From Vitis vinifera (lineage: Eukaryota; Streptophyta; Magnoliopsida; Vitales; Vitaceae), in assembly GCF_030704535.1 (NCBI RefSeq), contig NC_081810.1:7140501-7204500 (forward strand): a DNA stretch of 64,000 nt. The letters are read 5' to 3'. Of this stretch, positions 1 through 10,627 are shown one piece after another. The first letter of the stretch is position 1; each line of letters begins with the position of its first letter. The notes beneath the pieces were generated by a model. It saw nothing but the letters and a program-made list of their open reading frames with translations. It was not told the origin of the DNA and searched no databases. A program made the position numbers and the translations under genes.

Positions 1-704
1 GGCACTTCTTTACTGTCTCACCAACTCCCTGTTTGGACTGATACGAATTTGAGGGGGAATCTCCTGGTTTTTTATATTTTGTCTTGCTTCTCTCATTAGT
101 CGCCTAGATTATTGGCCAAAAGAATATAACCCCACCTATCAAAAAATTATTGTCTGATCAACCACATGAAGACTTTATTTGAAGAGTTATTTCATTAAAA
201 GGATGAATAATCCTGACTTCAAAATCTAATTTTTTTTATATCTTTTAACTTAAAAAAAAGTTAATTTTTGATCAAATTCCCCTTTTTATTGTCAATTTTT
301 TATTATTAAAATATAGATATAAAAAATCTAAAGATCAAAGGACATTTATGTAAAAAATGATTTATTTTTGAAGTTCAGATCTACAAAATTGAGATTATTT
401 CTTAAGTTAGAAGAGATTTGAAATATTTTGTTTGATTCATTATGAAAGCTAAGAAGAAAAACTAAATACGGACAAAAATAATTTATAATTTTTTTATTGG
501 TATATAATTCTAAAAAAAGTGAAAAAAAAAAATCTGTCATATTTTTTTCACTTTTCCACTATTCGAATTTCGAACTGACTGGTTAAGAATGACATGTACT
601 ATCTAAAGCGACATCGTTTTCCCGACTCACAAAATTGAAAATTAATTAAGACACTTCCTCCCGGCCCAACTAATTCTGCTATTTTTGGTAACCTCCTCGT
701 CAAA
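1..704. other. AT-rich flank upstream of the PH1 gene
   Basis: No gene can be supported here. Bases 1-150 are less AT-rich and could be the end of a neighbouring transcript or element, but nothing is recognisable. Bases 200-550 are poly-A/T-rich. Only short chance reading frames occur. Confidence 0.5.
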
Positions 705-714
705 ACGACGTCGT
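705..714. promoter_or_regulatory. ACGT-core palindrome upstream of PH1
   Basis: A perfect 10-bp palindrome, ACGACGTCGT, lies 85 bp before the PH1 start codon. It contains GACGTC, the core bound by many plant bZIP factors. A related sequence, AGCGACATCGTTTT, lies near 606. The regulatory role is inference from motif and position. Confidence 0.35.
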
Positions 715-798
715 GTTGCCTAAACCGAGGTTTCACCTTCTCTGCCCTGGCTTTGACTCTGAGAACCTAACATCTTCGTTTTCCATCGGAAGCTGAAA

Positions 799-1230
799 AT
801 GGAGGGCCTGTGGCGAGCCGCGGCTGGGCTGGACCCGAAGCCAGAGGACTACGAGGGCGTGGATTTCTGGTCGACCCCCGAGCGAGCCGGCTGGCTCACC
901 AAGCAAGGCGAGTACATCAAGACCTGGCGTCGCCGCTGGTTCGTCCTGAAACGAGGCAAGCTCTTCTGGTTCAAGGACTCCTACGTCACCCACGATTCCA
1001 AGCCACGTGGCGTCATCCCGGTGGGTACTTGCCTCACCGTCAAGGGCGCCGAGGACGTCCTCAACAAGCAGTTTGCCTTCGAGCTCTCCACCAACCGCGA
1101 CACCATGTACTTCATCGCCGACTCCGAGAAGGAGAAGGAGGAATGGATAAACTCCATCGGACGCTCCATAGTCCAGCATTCGAGATCCGTCACGGATTCC
1201 GAAGTCGTCGATTATGATTGCAAACGGTGA
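799..1230 (+). CDS. PH1: Pleckstrin homology domain protein, AtPH1-like
   Basis: A 143-residue single-exon protein that is almost entirely one PH domain (about residues 28-126). The first strand starts at AGWLTKQGEY. The basic loop KTWRRRWFVLK (41-51) is the expected phosphoinositide-binding K-Xn-R-X-R patch, and the PH-invariant Trp of the C-terminal helix is in EKEEWINSIG (W116). Length and both termini match Arabidopsis AtPH1, which binds PI3P on late endosomes and affects NRAMP1 localisation. The ATG follows a purine-rich leader and the codons are GC-rich in the third position, unlike the flanks. There is no signal peptide or membrane segment, so it should be a cytosolic, membrane-recruited protein. 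An overlapping opposite-strand reading frame is a shadow of the GC-rich coding sequence. Confidence 0.93.
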   Translation: MEGLWRAAAGLDPKPEDYEGVDFWSTPERAGWLTKQGEYIKTWRRRWFVLKRGKLFWFKDSYVTHDSKPRGVIPVGTCLTVKGAEDVLNKQFAFELSTNRDTMYFIADSEKEKEEWINSIGRSIVQHSRSVTDSEVVDYDCKR

Positions 1231-1670
1231 TCTGTGTTTGTGCTTGTATACACCAGAGGTGCGCTCCATCTCGTTAATCCTCTATACGCGTGTGTACATA
1301 AGATCGTTTTCGTGGCTCTATTTGTAAAGAAAATTGTATTTTCTTTTCTTGTTGGATCTGTAATTTTCTTTAATTTGAGTCGGTTGTTGTTCTAATTGTG
1401 GCGCTCTCCTTTCTACGGGTTTGGATCGATTTCAAAAGGCTTTGGAATTTGTGATCTTTTATCGTCTCCTTTTGTTTGATTTCTTTTACAACTTCTTATT
1501 CGATCCAAATTCTTTGTGTTAGTTCTGTGGTTTTTTAGAGTGAGAGATTGTTGAGTTTTCTTTTTTGTGATGAATTCATTAATTGATTGAGTTCAGCGTA
1601 GAGTGTTTTTCCATTTCTGTTATTGGATTGTACTTCTTTATCGGTCTGTTAACGCAAGAATCTATTGTGT

Positions 1671-2012
1671 TGGAGGTTCATCAGCGATCCTAGGATTCTT
1701 TCCCTTTTTGTGCTGCTTTGGAGGTGTAGAACAAGAGGTACAATTATACTGGTAGATTATAATTCAAATCCTTACACCGAGAGGATTTTCCCTAATTGTA
1801 CGTGTTTTTGCCATTTTTTCTTTCATCTCAGTAAATCTGTGGAGGCTTAGCTGCGATCTTAGGATTCTTTCCCTTTTGGTGCTCCTTTGGAGGTCTAGAA
1901 GAAGAGGCACAATTTTACTGGTAGTTTATCATTTCAAATCCTAATACCGATTGAATTTTCCATAATCGTGTGCGTTTTTGCCATGTTTGCCTTCCTCTTA
2001 GCAAATCTGTGT
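1671..2012. repeat. Imperfect tandem duplication, unit about 169 bp, downstream of PH1
   Basis: Two head-to-tail copies, about 1671-1839 and 1840-2012. Both begin TGGAGG, carry GATTCTTTCCCTTTT and TTTTTGCCAT, and end AAATCTGTG. They differ by scattered substitutions, so the duplication is not recent. It lies in the possible 3' transcribed flank of PH1. Confidence 0.75.
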
Positions 2013-3805
2013 AGCTGTCAGACCATTCTTAAACATACTGTGAGTATGTTGGCCTTTGTGAACATCTCTAACAGGATAGTTCCAAAGCTGTGGCATGGAC
2101 ATTTTTAAGACCACTCTGATTACATTAAGATATGTTTAGACTGCTAAGTTATAAGGTTCATCTTGATATTTAAGCAAACCACAGTTCTAAGAAGAAGAAG
2201 GAAATAAAAGGTGAAATACTTATCAGAGTGACATAGCTAATTGGTTCTTCTCTTCTAATTGGGCGAATATAGTCTTGACTCTTTGAGAAGAATTGCTGAA
2301 TCGAAGTTTAGGTAGGCAACTTGCTTGTAGACTTCCATGTATCTTTGAATTTGGTGCTGGATTAGAGTTACTGTATTGGGTTTTAGATAGGCGACCTTCT
2401 TTCGAACTTTCATTTGTTTTGAGGAACAACTGTATTGGTTTCTAGACAAGAGTCCCAAAATCTACACCTTCGAAATTGGTGCTTGAGAAGAACTACTGTA
2501 TAGGTTTTTAGATAGGCTTGAGCTTGAAATATGCACCATTGGAATTGGTGCGTAAGAATGATTCCTTGACACTACTAGATCCTTCCCACGCCTCTGTATG
2601 CAAACCAGCGGACCTGCGAAGTGAGAGTAGTGTCAGTGCACCTTATGGGTGTCCCATTGGCAAGTTATAAAGGTTCTGGGATGATGAACAAGAGAGATAA
2701 CTGAAATCTCAAATTTCGAGGCTAAGAACATATTGCAGTGAATGCGAGTGTGTGAGTATAAAGGTGAATCTATAGATGTCCATCTTAGAGATGTGTCTTC
2801 ATCTTGGGGGAACATTACCTTTAATAGCTGAGGGGCGTTGAAGAAGTATCAGAAGTGGTTGGAGACTGCAGTTGTAGTGTGGTGAGTCATTGTTGTTGGG
2901 AATTGGTGGAGCTGCGCGCCCGTGATTAAGTAATTGAGCCTTTTGTATCCTGTTGTCAATTTTTAGATAGGGAAGCTTGCCTCCAAACTTCCACGCCAAC
3001 TTTGATCTCTGCACTTTTGAATTGGTGCTTGATCAAGCGGCCATGGAGTTACCAATAGTTTGATGCTGGAACTTAGATTAAAAACAACTGGGATTTGCCA
3101 TAGGCAAGTGACTTTGTGAACCTGCGCCGGTGTGAGATGCTTCATATGAGATTAGTTAGAGAAACAAACAAGCTACTAAATTTCTATATTGGCACATGGC
3201 CAAGCCCAAGTGGAAATCTGGAAGTTAGAGAATCATCAGCCTGCATATCTGAGCAGGGAGTTAAATTTATTGGAATCTGCCCTTTGGAAGTGATAATCAT
3301 TGCTGAGGTTGAGTATCTCAGATGGAACAACAGTGGGTTTATCAAGGAAACTGACCTTAATATGAGGTTCTTTTTAGAGATTGAAGCTCCGTAGGAGGGT
3401 AGATTCCCTATGCTGGGAGGAGAGATTTCTCTACTGTATGAAGGTGACATGATAGTCAAGATAGCGCCTTTTCCCTTGTAGTGGTGGATATGACAGCCTG
3501 ATACTCCATCCCCATTCCATTGCAGTCACAGGAATACAGAAATGGAATGAGAAGAGAGTAATCCTTGGATACATGTAGTGTGGAATTTGTGGATGTGATC
3601 AAGCACAATTCGCTGGATCAATTATTTCTCATGGCATATTGTAGAACTTTTACTTTCGGTCTCCAAAATAGGATAAATTAGAATCAGGAAACTAGTAGTT
3701 AGAAATTGGAACAAATTCTCAGAATTAAAAGCCATTGCACAATTTGCTATTAGTCTCACTAAAGCTACCCAGAACCAATTGTCAAGCACGTGAATTGCTT
3801 AAGGT
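2013..3805. repeat. Degenerate short-repeat region downstream of PH1
   Basis: This stretch is less AT-rich than most intergenic DNA here, but I recognise no gene. It repeats a phrase built from 'AATTGGTGCTTGA', 'ACTGTATTGG' and 'TTTTAGATAGG' at about 2345-2390, 2470-2515, 2540-2560 and 2960-3030, the first copies spaced roughly 60-120 bp. The best open frame (92 codons at 3116-3394) resembles nothing I know. Confidence 0.45.
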
Positions 3806-3807
3806 GA

Positions 3808-3920
3808 TGTTTGTTTGTTTGTTTTTTTTTTTTTTGGCTTTAATTTTTTTATGAAAGTAACTTGTTGTTTGTTTGTTTTTTTTTTTTTTTTGCTTTAATT
3901 TTTTGATGAAAGTAACTTGT
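3808..3920. repeat. T-rich tandem duplication, unit about 57 bp
   Basis: Two adjacent copies share GTTTGTTTG, a long T run, GCTTTAATTTTTT and GATGAAAGTAACTTG or ATGAAAGTAACTTG. A third, weaker T-rich segment follows to about 3960. This is probably slippage or local duplication of a poly-T stretch. Confidence 0.7.
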
Positions 3921-4639
3921 TTTTAGATTTTATGTGATTTGTTATTTTTTTTTTTTTACTTTTTGTTGATTTATTTCTTATTTGTTAAGTTTTTTGCTTG
4001 AATAGAAAAAATTAAAATATTTATTTATTTATTTTTAATGTTAAAAGTGAATCATCATAACAAAAGTGAATTTATTGATTTTTTTTTTTTACTCTCTAAT
4101 ACTTAATAAAAATAAAATATTTAAAAACAAACAATTTTATGATTAAATGTGGTGTAATCTTAAGTTTTATTTAAAATTAAGTTAAAAATGCAAAAACTAC
4201 CTTAGTCATCCCAATAACAGGTCATGATTATATGCATTCCAAATTTTTGAAACTTAATTTTAAAATTTATTTTTAAGTTAAAATCAACAAAATACAGTTT
4301 TTTGGTATTTTCTAAAAATGAAGTTTTTTCACAAATTGTTTTTAAAAATTCTCTTAAAGAACAAAAAACTAAAAAAATTGTTTTTAGAAATTGTCTTTAA
4401 AATATGTATATATATATATAGATTTTGTAAAAGATTTATAAATTCAATTTATATAATATTTATTAAATTTAATTCAACTTCTATTAAAAATAAAAATAGT
4501 TTTATAATTATAAATAAGTTAAAACATAAATAGCTTTTAGTAAAACATGAATGCTTATATTATAAAACCATTAAATTATGTTTTTATTAAAATAATTTGA
4601 GTTTCAAGCTCCCTTGTCTAGACATCTTCAAACATTTAA
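3921..4639. other. AT-rich gene-free stretch
   Basis: Very AT-rich DNA with poly-T runs and a short (TA)n at 4405-4420. No gene or recognisable element was seen. Confidence 0.5.
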
Positions 4640-6790
4640 TATTTTTTTCCCATTTCAAACTAGGCCCTTTAAAGGCTTTGAATATTGGAAAAACATGATT
4701 TTTTCTTGATGGGGGTACACCCAACATCTTTTGGAGTTATTATTTGCAAACAACACTAGATAGTCTGCGTCCTCAAGAGATGTGATCGGTAATTCTCAAA
4801 CATCAAAATGAACAAAGTCTAGAATGTCCTTACTTTTTACGATAGATCTATTGAATCTTAATCTATACTACATACTGATAACATAGTGCTCATAGAATGG
4901 TAGATTTATAGTTTTGAGTCCAGAAAACAACTTTTGATCAGAGGAGATTTTCAATTTTTTTTTTTTTTTGAAATGTGACCTAGTTTGCAATGTCATCTCA
5001 TTGTCAATTCTTCTCTAGAGTTTGTCATAGAAGTCTACATCTCCTTATATGTCCTCCTATGTAACGTGTATAGATTTGCAACAATCTTCTTTGTCTTTAT
5101 CACCACAAGTGCACCTCTGATAACCGTCATGATTCCCCTTTTAGCATGGAATTCATATCCAAGATCATCTGGTTGTCCCATTGATAACATATTCTTCTTT
5201 AAGCCCTTCACATGTTGTATATCTAGAATAACACGAATCACACCATCATTCATTTGTACTTTGATGGAGCCAACATCAACAATCTCACAAGCATGATCAT
5301 TAACCATGTACACTAATCCTCCTAAGATTAGTTCATATTGGTAAAACCATTCTCATGAAAAATCATATGTCATGTTGTTGCTAAGTCAATCAAACTTTAG
5401 CAAATCTTTTTTTTGCCTTTCACAATTGTTGTTGCCTCACTATATAAGATTTGACCTTCATCGGAAGTACTTGCTACACGACTTTGAGTATTTAATGGCA
5501 TAGATTCTTTCATTTTCATGTTTTTCTCTACCCCTTTGTAGTGTCAACACTCATTTTTTTCGTGCCCTTGCTTTCTATGGTGATATCATTTAACTTTCTT
5601 CTTATCTTGGGACCTTGACTTATTCTGTTTGAGACTCTTACTAGAATCATGTTTTGTTGATCTTTCTTTAAAAATAAATAAAGACTCAGTTTACTAAGAA
5701 GATGATATTTTGTCTTCCTTGTTTTTACGCCTACTTTCTTCCTTAAGTACAGTGGCCGCAACATCATTAAAGACTAGCATTAGCATTATCCTCAAAGCAC
5801 CATTTTCCACATTTATGATAAGATAATCATATGAATCAAGAAGACTTTGGAGTAGAAGTTCAACATGTCCTTTTTTTTTTTTTTTTTTTTTAATATTATG
5901 CTCCATAGTTGATAGTTGAGAGGATAGAGTTTTCAGGGTGTTAATGTGTTCAATCATCGAAGTAGATTTTGACATCTGAAGAGTGCAGAGTTTTCTTTTC
6001 AATGAGATTTTTTTGTGCAATGACTTGGATTTATATAGTTTTGTCAAAGTATCCCAAATTTCTTTTGCTGACTATAATTATGAGATGTTTGATAGTATAT
6101 TATCTGTTATTGCTAATTGCAAGCTTGAAACAACATCCCATCTATGTGCTCTCACTTTTTGTCTTCAACATTTTTTTACCTTTCAATAATTGCTTCTAGT
6201 CAACTTTTCTTCCTCAAGATGACTTTCATTTTCATTTTCCATAGCCCAAAATTGCTCTTATTGAATTTTTTTATTTCAAATTTTGTCGCCATTTGTTTCA
6301 CTTATGCAGTGAACAATAACCCAAAATAGTAGTAAGTGCCTATGTTAAATACACAATGATCCCCCTTAAACTTGCTTTTCTTAGGCTCTATCACCCTTTT
6401 GACAGAACTTTTTTAGACATGTGCTAATCACACAAGTAACCATCTATTGTCTTAAACTTAGGATCTAATACCATTGTTATAAAATGATATCCATAGTGAT
6501 AATTTAAAAATAGAATAATAAATAAAACAATGGGTAAAAAATATTTACGTGGTAAAACTCTCTTAATTATGAGAGAATATAATTAAGACAAAATTACAAC
6601 CTCTCTCTCAATTAGAAAAAGAGAATATAAAAGTTAACATAAAAATAAAAGCCTTTTTTTTTAGAATGAATAGTATAAGGGTTGGAGGCTTCCACACACA
6701 AAAGCTTCCCCCTCTTTGTCTTCTTCCTATGTGAGATAACTTCAACCTTAGTACGCTTTGGGAGTATGAGCACCTTTGATGTCCCTAAGT
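4640..6790 (-). mobile_element. Ty1/copia LTR-retrotransposon remnant
   Basis: This is a fossil. On the minus strand, gag-like sequence lies at about 5.7-6.1 kb. A pre-integrase-like segment lies at 5035-5313 and the start of an integrase-like region at about 4.65-4.95 kb. The gag-then-integrase order fits copia. A degenerate primer-binding-site-like sequence (TGGTATTAGATCC on the minus strand) lies near 6470, followed by LTR-like sequence to about 6.79 kb. The reverse transcriptase and RNase H parts and the second LTR are absent. The copy is broken in many places and looks old. Confidence 0.7.
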
Positions 6791-6796
6791 GATAGA

Positions 6797-7058
6797 GTTG
6801 GTGCTTGGGCACCATAAGCGAAAGGTCTGGCCACAAAGCCATAGGACGGTTTGTATCTCACAATGGGTGAAACTCAATTTTAGAAAGTGTGTGGAACAGT
6901 GTGCCAAAAGTCACTTGGCCAATGTATGTAGAACAATAGTCGAATGCAGTAGAGATGAAGTCATATTATAGGTACAATGGAGATGTTGTGACAACGGAGG
7001 AGATAGAGTCGTAAGACGATAGCATGGTGAGAAAGAAGTTACTAGAAGAGAGGGAGAG
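6797..7058 (+). pseudogene. Decayed 3' fragment of a UGT71-type glycosyltransferase
   Basis: About 260 bp aligns with the PSPG-box region and C-terminal part of the intact UGTs farther along. Shared features include TTGGGCACCA, the near-identical stretch around AAGTGTGTGGAACAGTGTGCC shortened by one base here and there, GGAGATGTTGTGA, and GAGGAGATAGA. The sequence is fragmented by stops and frame loss, and nothing upstream of the PSPG box survives. It most resembles the B-type genes (17544 and 35427), with some A-type positions. It abuts the copia remnant, which may have replaced the upstream part. It shows that the UGT cluster once extended left of its present edge. Confidence 0.8.
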
Positions 7059-7745
7059 GTGTAGAAACACAAAATAAAAACTTTTTTATTTTATTTTATT
7101 TTATTTTACCAAAGGTTTATAGAAATGTTTAAAATAAAAAAAGGTTTTTATGCATAAATGAACAGTGTTACATATTTAATATAAATATTTTGTACATCAT
7201 GCATAATTGTAAAACAAGTTAACCTACCGCATTGCAAGTTGAAGTCAGGAGAAAGTATTATTTTATATAATGTTTAATTACTAAAATTGCATATGAAATA
7301 AACCAAAAGATTATGAAACAAGAAAAGAAAATTAACACAAGTCATTGAATGCAAGGTTGATATCAACAAGCCAACAGCCATAACAAACAAAATTCGCAAT
7401 ATATTGCATTTTAAAACTACCAATCATTGAATCAAATTCTAAATTCAAAATAAACATGCACCAGTAAAAAAATTATTTATGTTCAAATATTTCTTTGTGT
7501 CGTACATCTTTGGCTTCAGTGGTTGAAGTTTCCTTCACATCCAAGATAGTAATATTTAATTTTTTTTTTGTTTTTTAAAGAAAATATCTCAAATCATAAC
7601 CTTCCCTTTATAATGCCCAATCCGACTTCAATTGGACTTTTGCTCACTCTCAGTCGGCAAATTGCCAAAGCAACGCCAAACAACTAGGTACCAGGCACCA
7701 GGCACCGACAGACAAGAACACTGACATATTAGCCGAGAAATTAAG
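7059..7745. other. AT-rich stretch without a gene
   Basis: No coding sequence is supportable. There is a small run of GGTACCAGGCACCAGGCACC near 7687. Confidence 0.5.
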
Positions 7746-7798
7746 GAGGTTGACTATTCTTGCATTTGGAATAGGAAGAAGAAAGATTCAAGAGCGGG
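7746..7798 (+). pseudogene. Orphan UGT-A leader (5' untranslated) relic
   Basis: About 53 bp resembles the leader immediately before the ATG of UGT-A2 (24465-24510) and of the UGT-A3 pseudogene (38280-38330). Shared words are GGAGGTT, ATTCTTG, GGTAGGAAGAAGAAA (GAATAGGAAGAAGAAA here) and AAGAGC. No UGT coding sequence follows; the similarity stops just where the coding sequence should begin. The nearest UGT start codon lies 5.6 kb downstream. Confidence 0.55.
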
Positions 7799-8896
7799 TC
7801 ATTCAATGGGACCGACAAGTGCTTTTCGTTACCATACCTCCATTTTTTAACCAATAAGAATAAGCCACATGTAAGGTGGGGGATGAATAAAAAAATTTAA
7901 AAAACCAATACTACAAGTTACCAACCGGTGACTGTCTTTTTAAGCAATCTCATGCTTACATTTAAATTATCTTTTCAACCACCAACTATATTATTGAACA
8001 ATTTATTTTATAAAAATTGTAAAATATTTAAAATTTTGTAAAAATAATAATTTTGTGAAATAAAAATTGCCACTTATTTTATGATATAAGGGTTTATTAT
8101 AATTAAATTAAAATGAGTATTTTTTTTATTAAAATTTAGAATTATGATCAATCAATTATTAATTAAAAATTGTATTATTAATTTTTTTATTAATTGTAAT
8201 ATAATTTTTTTTTATGGGAAGGATGGGATTAAATATTGAAAGTATTTTTTGGAGGTGGAAAAAAAATCTTAATATAAAAAATTTGAGAATTTTGGAGAGT
8301 ATCGTGGGAATGGTACAAAAATGTGAAAAAGAATTTATGTGTTTTTAATTTCAATTTTTTTTTTTTTTGTGTCTAACTTCTATCATTTCTAAGGATGATT
8401 AGTATGCCTAAGCAATATTGATACTATTAGAAGTGACAAAAAAAAAATTAATTTTAAAAAAAATAGAAGGTAGGAAAAATGTAAGTGTAATTAGTTTTTT
8501 TAAAGAATATCATAACTATTTGGAGTTGGAAATTTTTTAAAATAAGTTTTATTTGAAAATTGTATTATTCATTTTTTATTGTAAATTTGATTATTTTTGT
8601 TGGGATAAGATTGGATGAAATATTAAAAGTAGAAAAACCAATACAATGGCTAATTGAAGCTGAAAAAGAAATTGTATCATTTCAATTAATTCTAAGCATA
8701 ATTTGAGCTCTCTCCAATTTTTTAGTGTATCATTTTTTTTTAAAAAAGTTTTTGGAGGATAGTTTTCATCATTTGCATAATTAGTATGGATAACCAATAT
8801 TATTATATTTTCAAGAAAAACAAATCTTAAAATTGGAAAAAGATTTTTTTAATGTTTTAATGTTTTTAATTTTTTGAGGATAATTTTCATCATTTT

Positions 8897-10017
8897 TGTT
8901 GTGATAGTGGAAACTTTAATAAGACAAAGATAAAACAATTATATATATTTAACACGAGGTTTTAATGTGGTTCGACCAACCATGTCTATGTTGACGGATG
9001 AAAGAGAGTCATTCCACTATAAAATAGAGAATATTATAGATGAAAGAATCATATACATTTATTGGGTTCCCGAAACATCTCATGTTTCCCTACTCTTTGT
9101 ATCCATATCCTACCATGAGCCCTCTCGTACTTCCCGTTCGACTCATTTCCATCTCATAACTTTTTCCTCTTATGACTTAGAATATTTATAAAAATATTTC
9201 CAACAACCTTCCTTATTCTATAAAGAAGTCTAATATTATAATAATATATCAACCTAAAAATATTTTATATAATATTCTTTATAAAAATGAATATTACTAA
9301 TTAGGAATTTAGGACAATTCCCAACAATCTTCACCTTGTATCAAATTTCATAAAGTCGATCTTCAACCTCTCATTGACACAAGCTTTTTGTATCATATCA
9401 CCACGGGAGAGGGGAGCAATCGACTCCACCTTCAACTAAAATTCCTTCTGTCTTCGTCTTGTGTGCTCTGTAATCTTTTGCTCTTCTATAAATCTTCAAC
9501 CCAAGCTCTGATATCGTTTGTTGTGACAGCGAAAGCTTTCATGCAAATAAGGTTAATTCAACAACACAAAGATAAAACAATTACACATAAGGTACACAAG
9601 GTTTTAACGTGGTTCGGCCAACCATGTCTACGTCCACGGATGAGAAAGAATCATTTTACTATACAATAGAAAATATTACAAAGGATAGAACCAGATACAA
9701 TTATTGAGTTCCTAAAACATCCGTTGTTTCCATACTCTTTATTTTCATACCTTACCACGAGTCATCTCACTCCACCGGGTACCTCCCATTTTTCCTCACA
9801 TCTCTATCCACATCCTATAGTCTCTATAGGCCTATCTCCATCTCATAACTTTTTTCCCTCATGACTTATAATATTTATAGAGATATTTTCAATAACCTTC
9901 CTTATTCTATAAAAAAATCTAATATTACAATAATCTATCAACTTATAAATATTCTATATAATATTCTTTACAAAAATGAATCTTTTACTAATTAGGAATT
10001 TAGGACAATTCCCAACA
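8897..10017 (-). mobile_element. TRIM-like short non-coding LTR retrotransposon
   Basis: Two direct terminal repeats (8897-9326 and 9519-10017), each starting TGTTGTGA and ending CCCAACA, flank a 192-bp internal region without genes. On the minus strand a primer-binding-like sequence (ATATCAGAGCTTGG) follows the right repeat, and a purine-rich tract (AAGGTGAAGA) precedes the left one. A 5-bp target duplication, ATTTT, lies at 8892-8896 and 10018-10022. Removing the element restores the array motif TCATCATTTTTAAGCTTAAT. Size and lack of coding match terminal-repeat retrotransposons in miniature, though the repeats are longer than typical. The two repeats differ substantially, including a length difference of about 70 bp, so the insertion is old. 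Confidence 0.85.
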
Positions 10018-10525
10018 ATTTTTAAGCTTAATTAGTATCAATAAACAATATTATTGTATTTTCAAGTGGAAATAATTTTTTGAAAAATTCAAAAAATTGT
10101 AAAATTTCAATGGTACAAATTCTTTGTATCTGTCATCACATTCTTTGTACTCATACTCACATTCTTCGTATCCTTTATAATTATTTAGTGTTTTAATTTT
10201 ATTTTTTTTAGGATAATTTCTATCATTTCTAAGTTTAATTAATATTAATACACAATATTATTGTATTTTCAAGTGAAAAATTGTAAAATTTCAAAGGTAC
10301 GAAGAATGTGAAGAAGGGTACGAAGAATATAAGGATTTCTTACATTCTTCATACTTTTCCTCACATTCTTCGTACTATTTCCAATTTTTTTAGTATTTTA
10401 ATTTTTAAATTTTTTTGAGAATAATTTCAATCATTTCTAAGCTTAATTAAATATCAATAAACAATATTATTATATTTAGAAGTGAAAAAAAATTCAAAAA
10501 ATATGAAAAATTGTCAAATTTCCAT

Positions 10526-10627
10526 GGTATGAAGAATGTGAGGAAGAGTACGAAGAATGTGAGGATTTCTCATATTCTTTGTATCATTCCTCACATTATT
10601 TGTACCCTTACTCACATTCGTCGTACC
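10526..10627. repeat. Representative satellite hairpin
   Basis: Two forward copies of a GGTACGAAGAATGTGAGGA-like word face two inverted copies across the spacer GGATTTCT. A single strand could fold into a stem of roughly 45 bp with mismatches. The same arrangement recurs in the neighbouring units. Confidence 0.75.

Noticed and set aside
733-1269. Antisense gene over PH1
   Set aside because: It is a shadow frame caused by GC-rich third codon positions of the PH gene. It has no recognisable domain.
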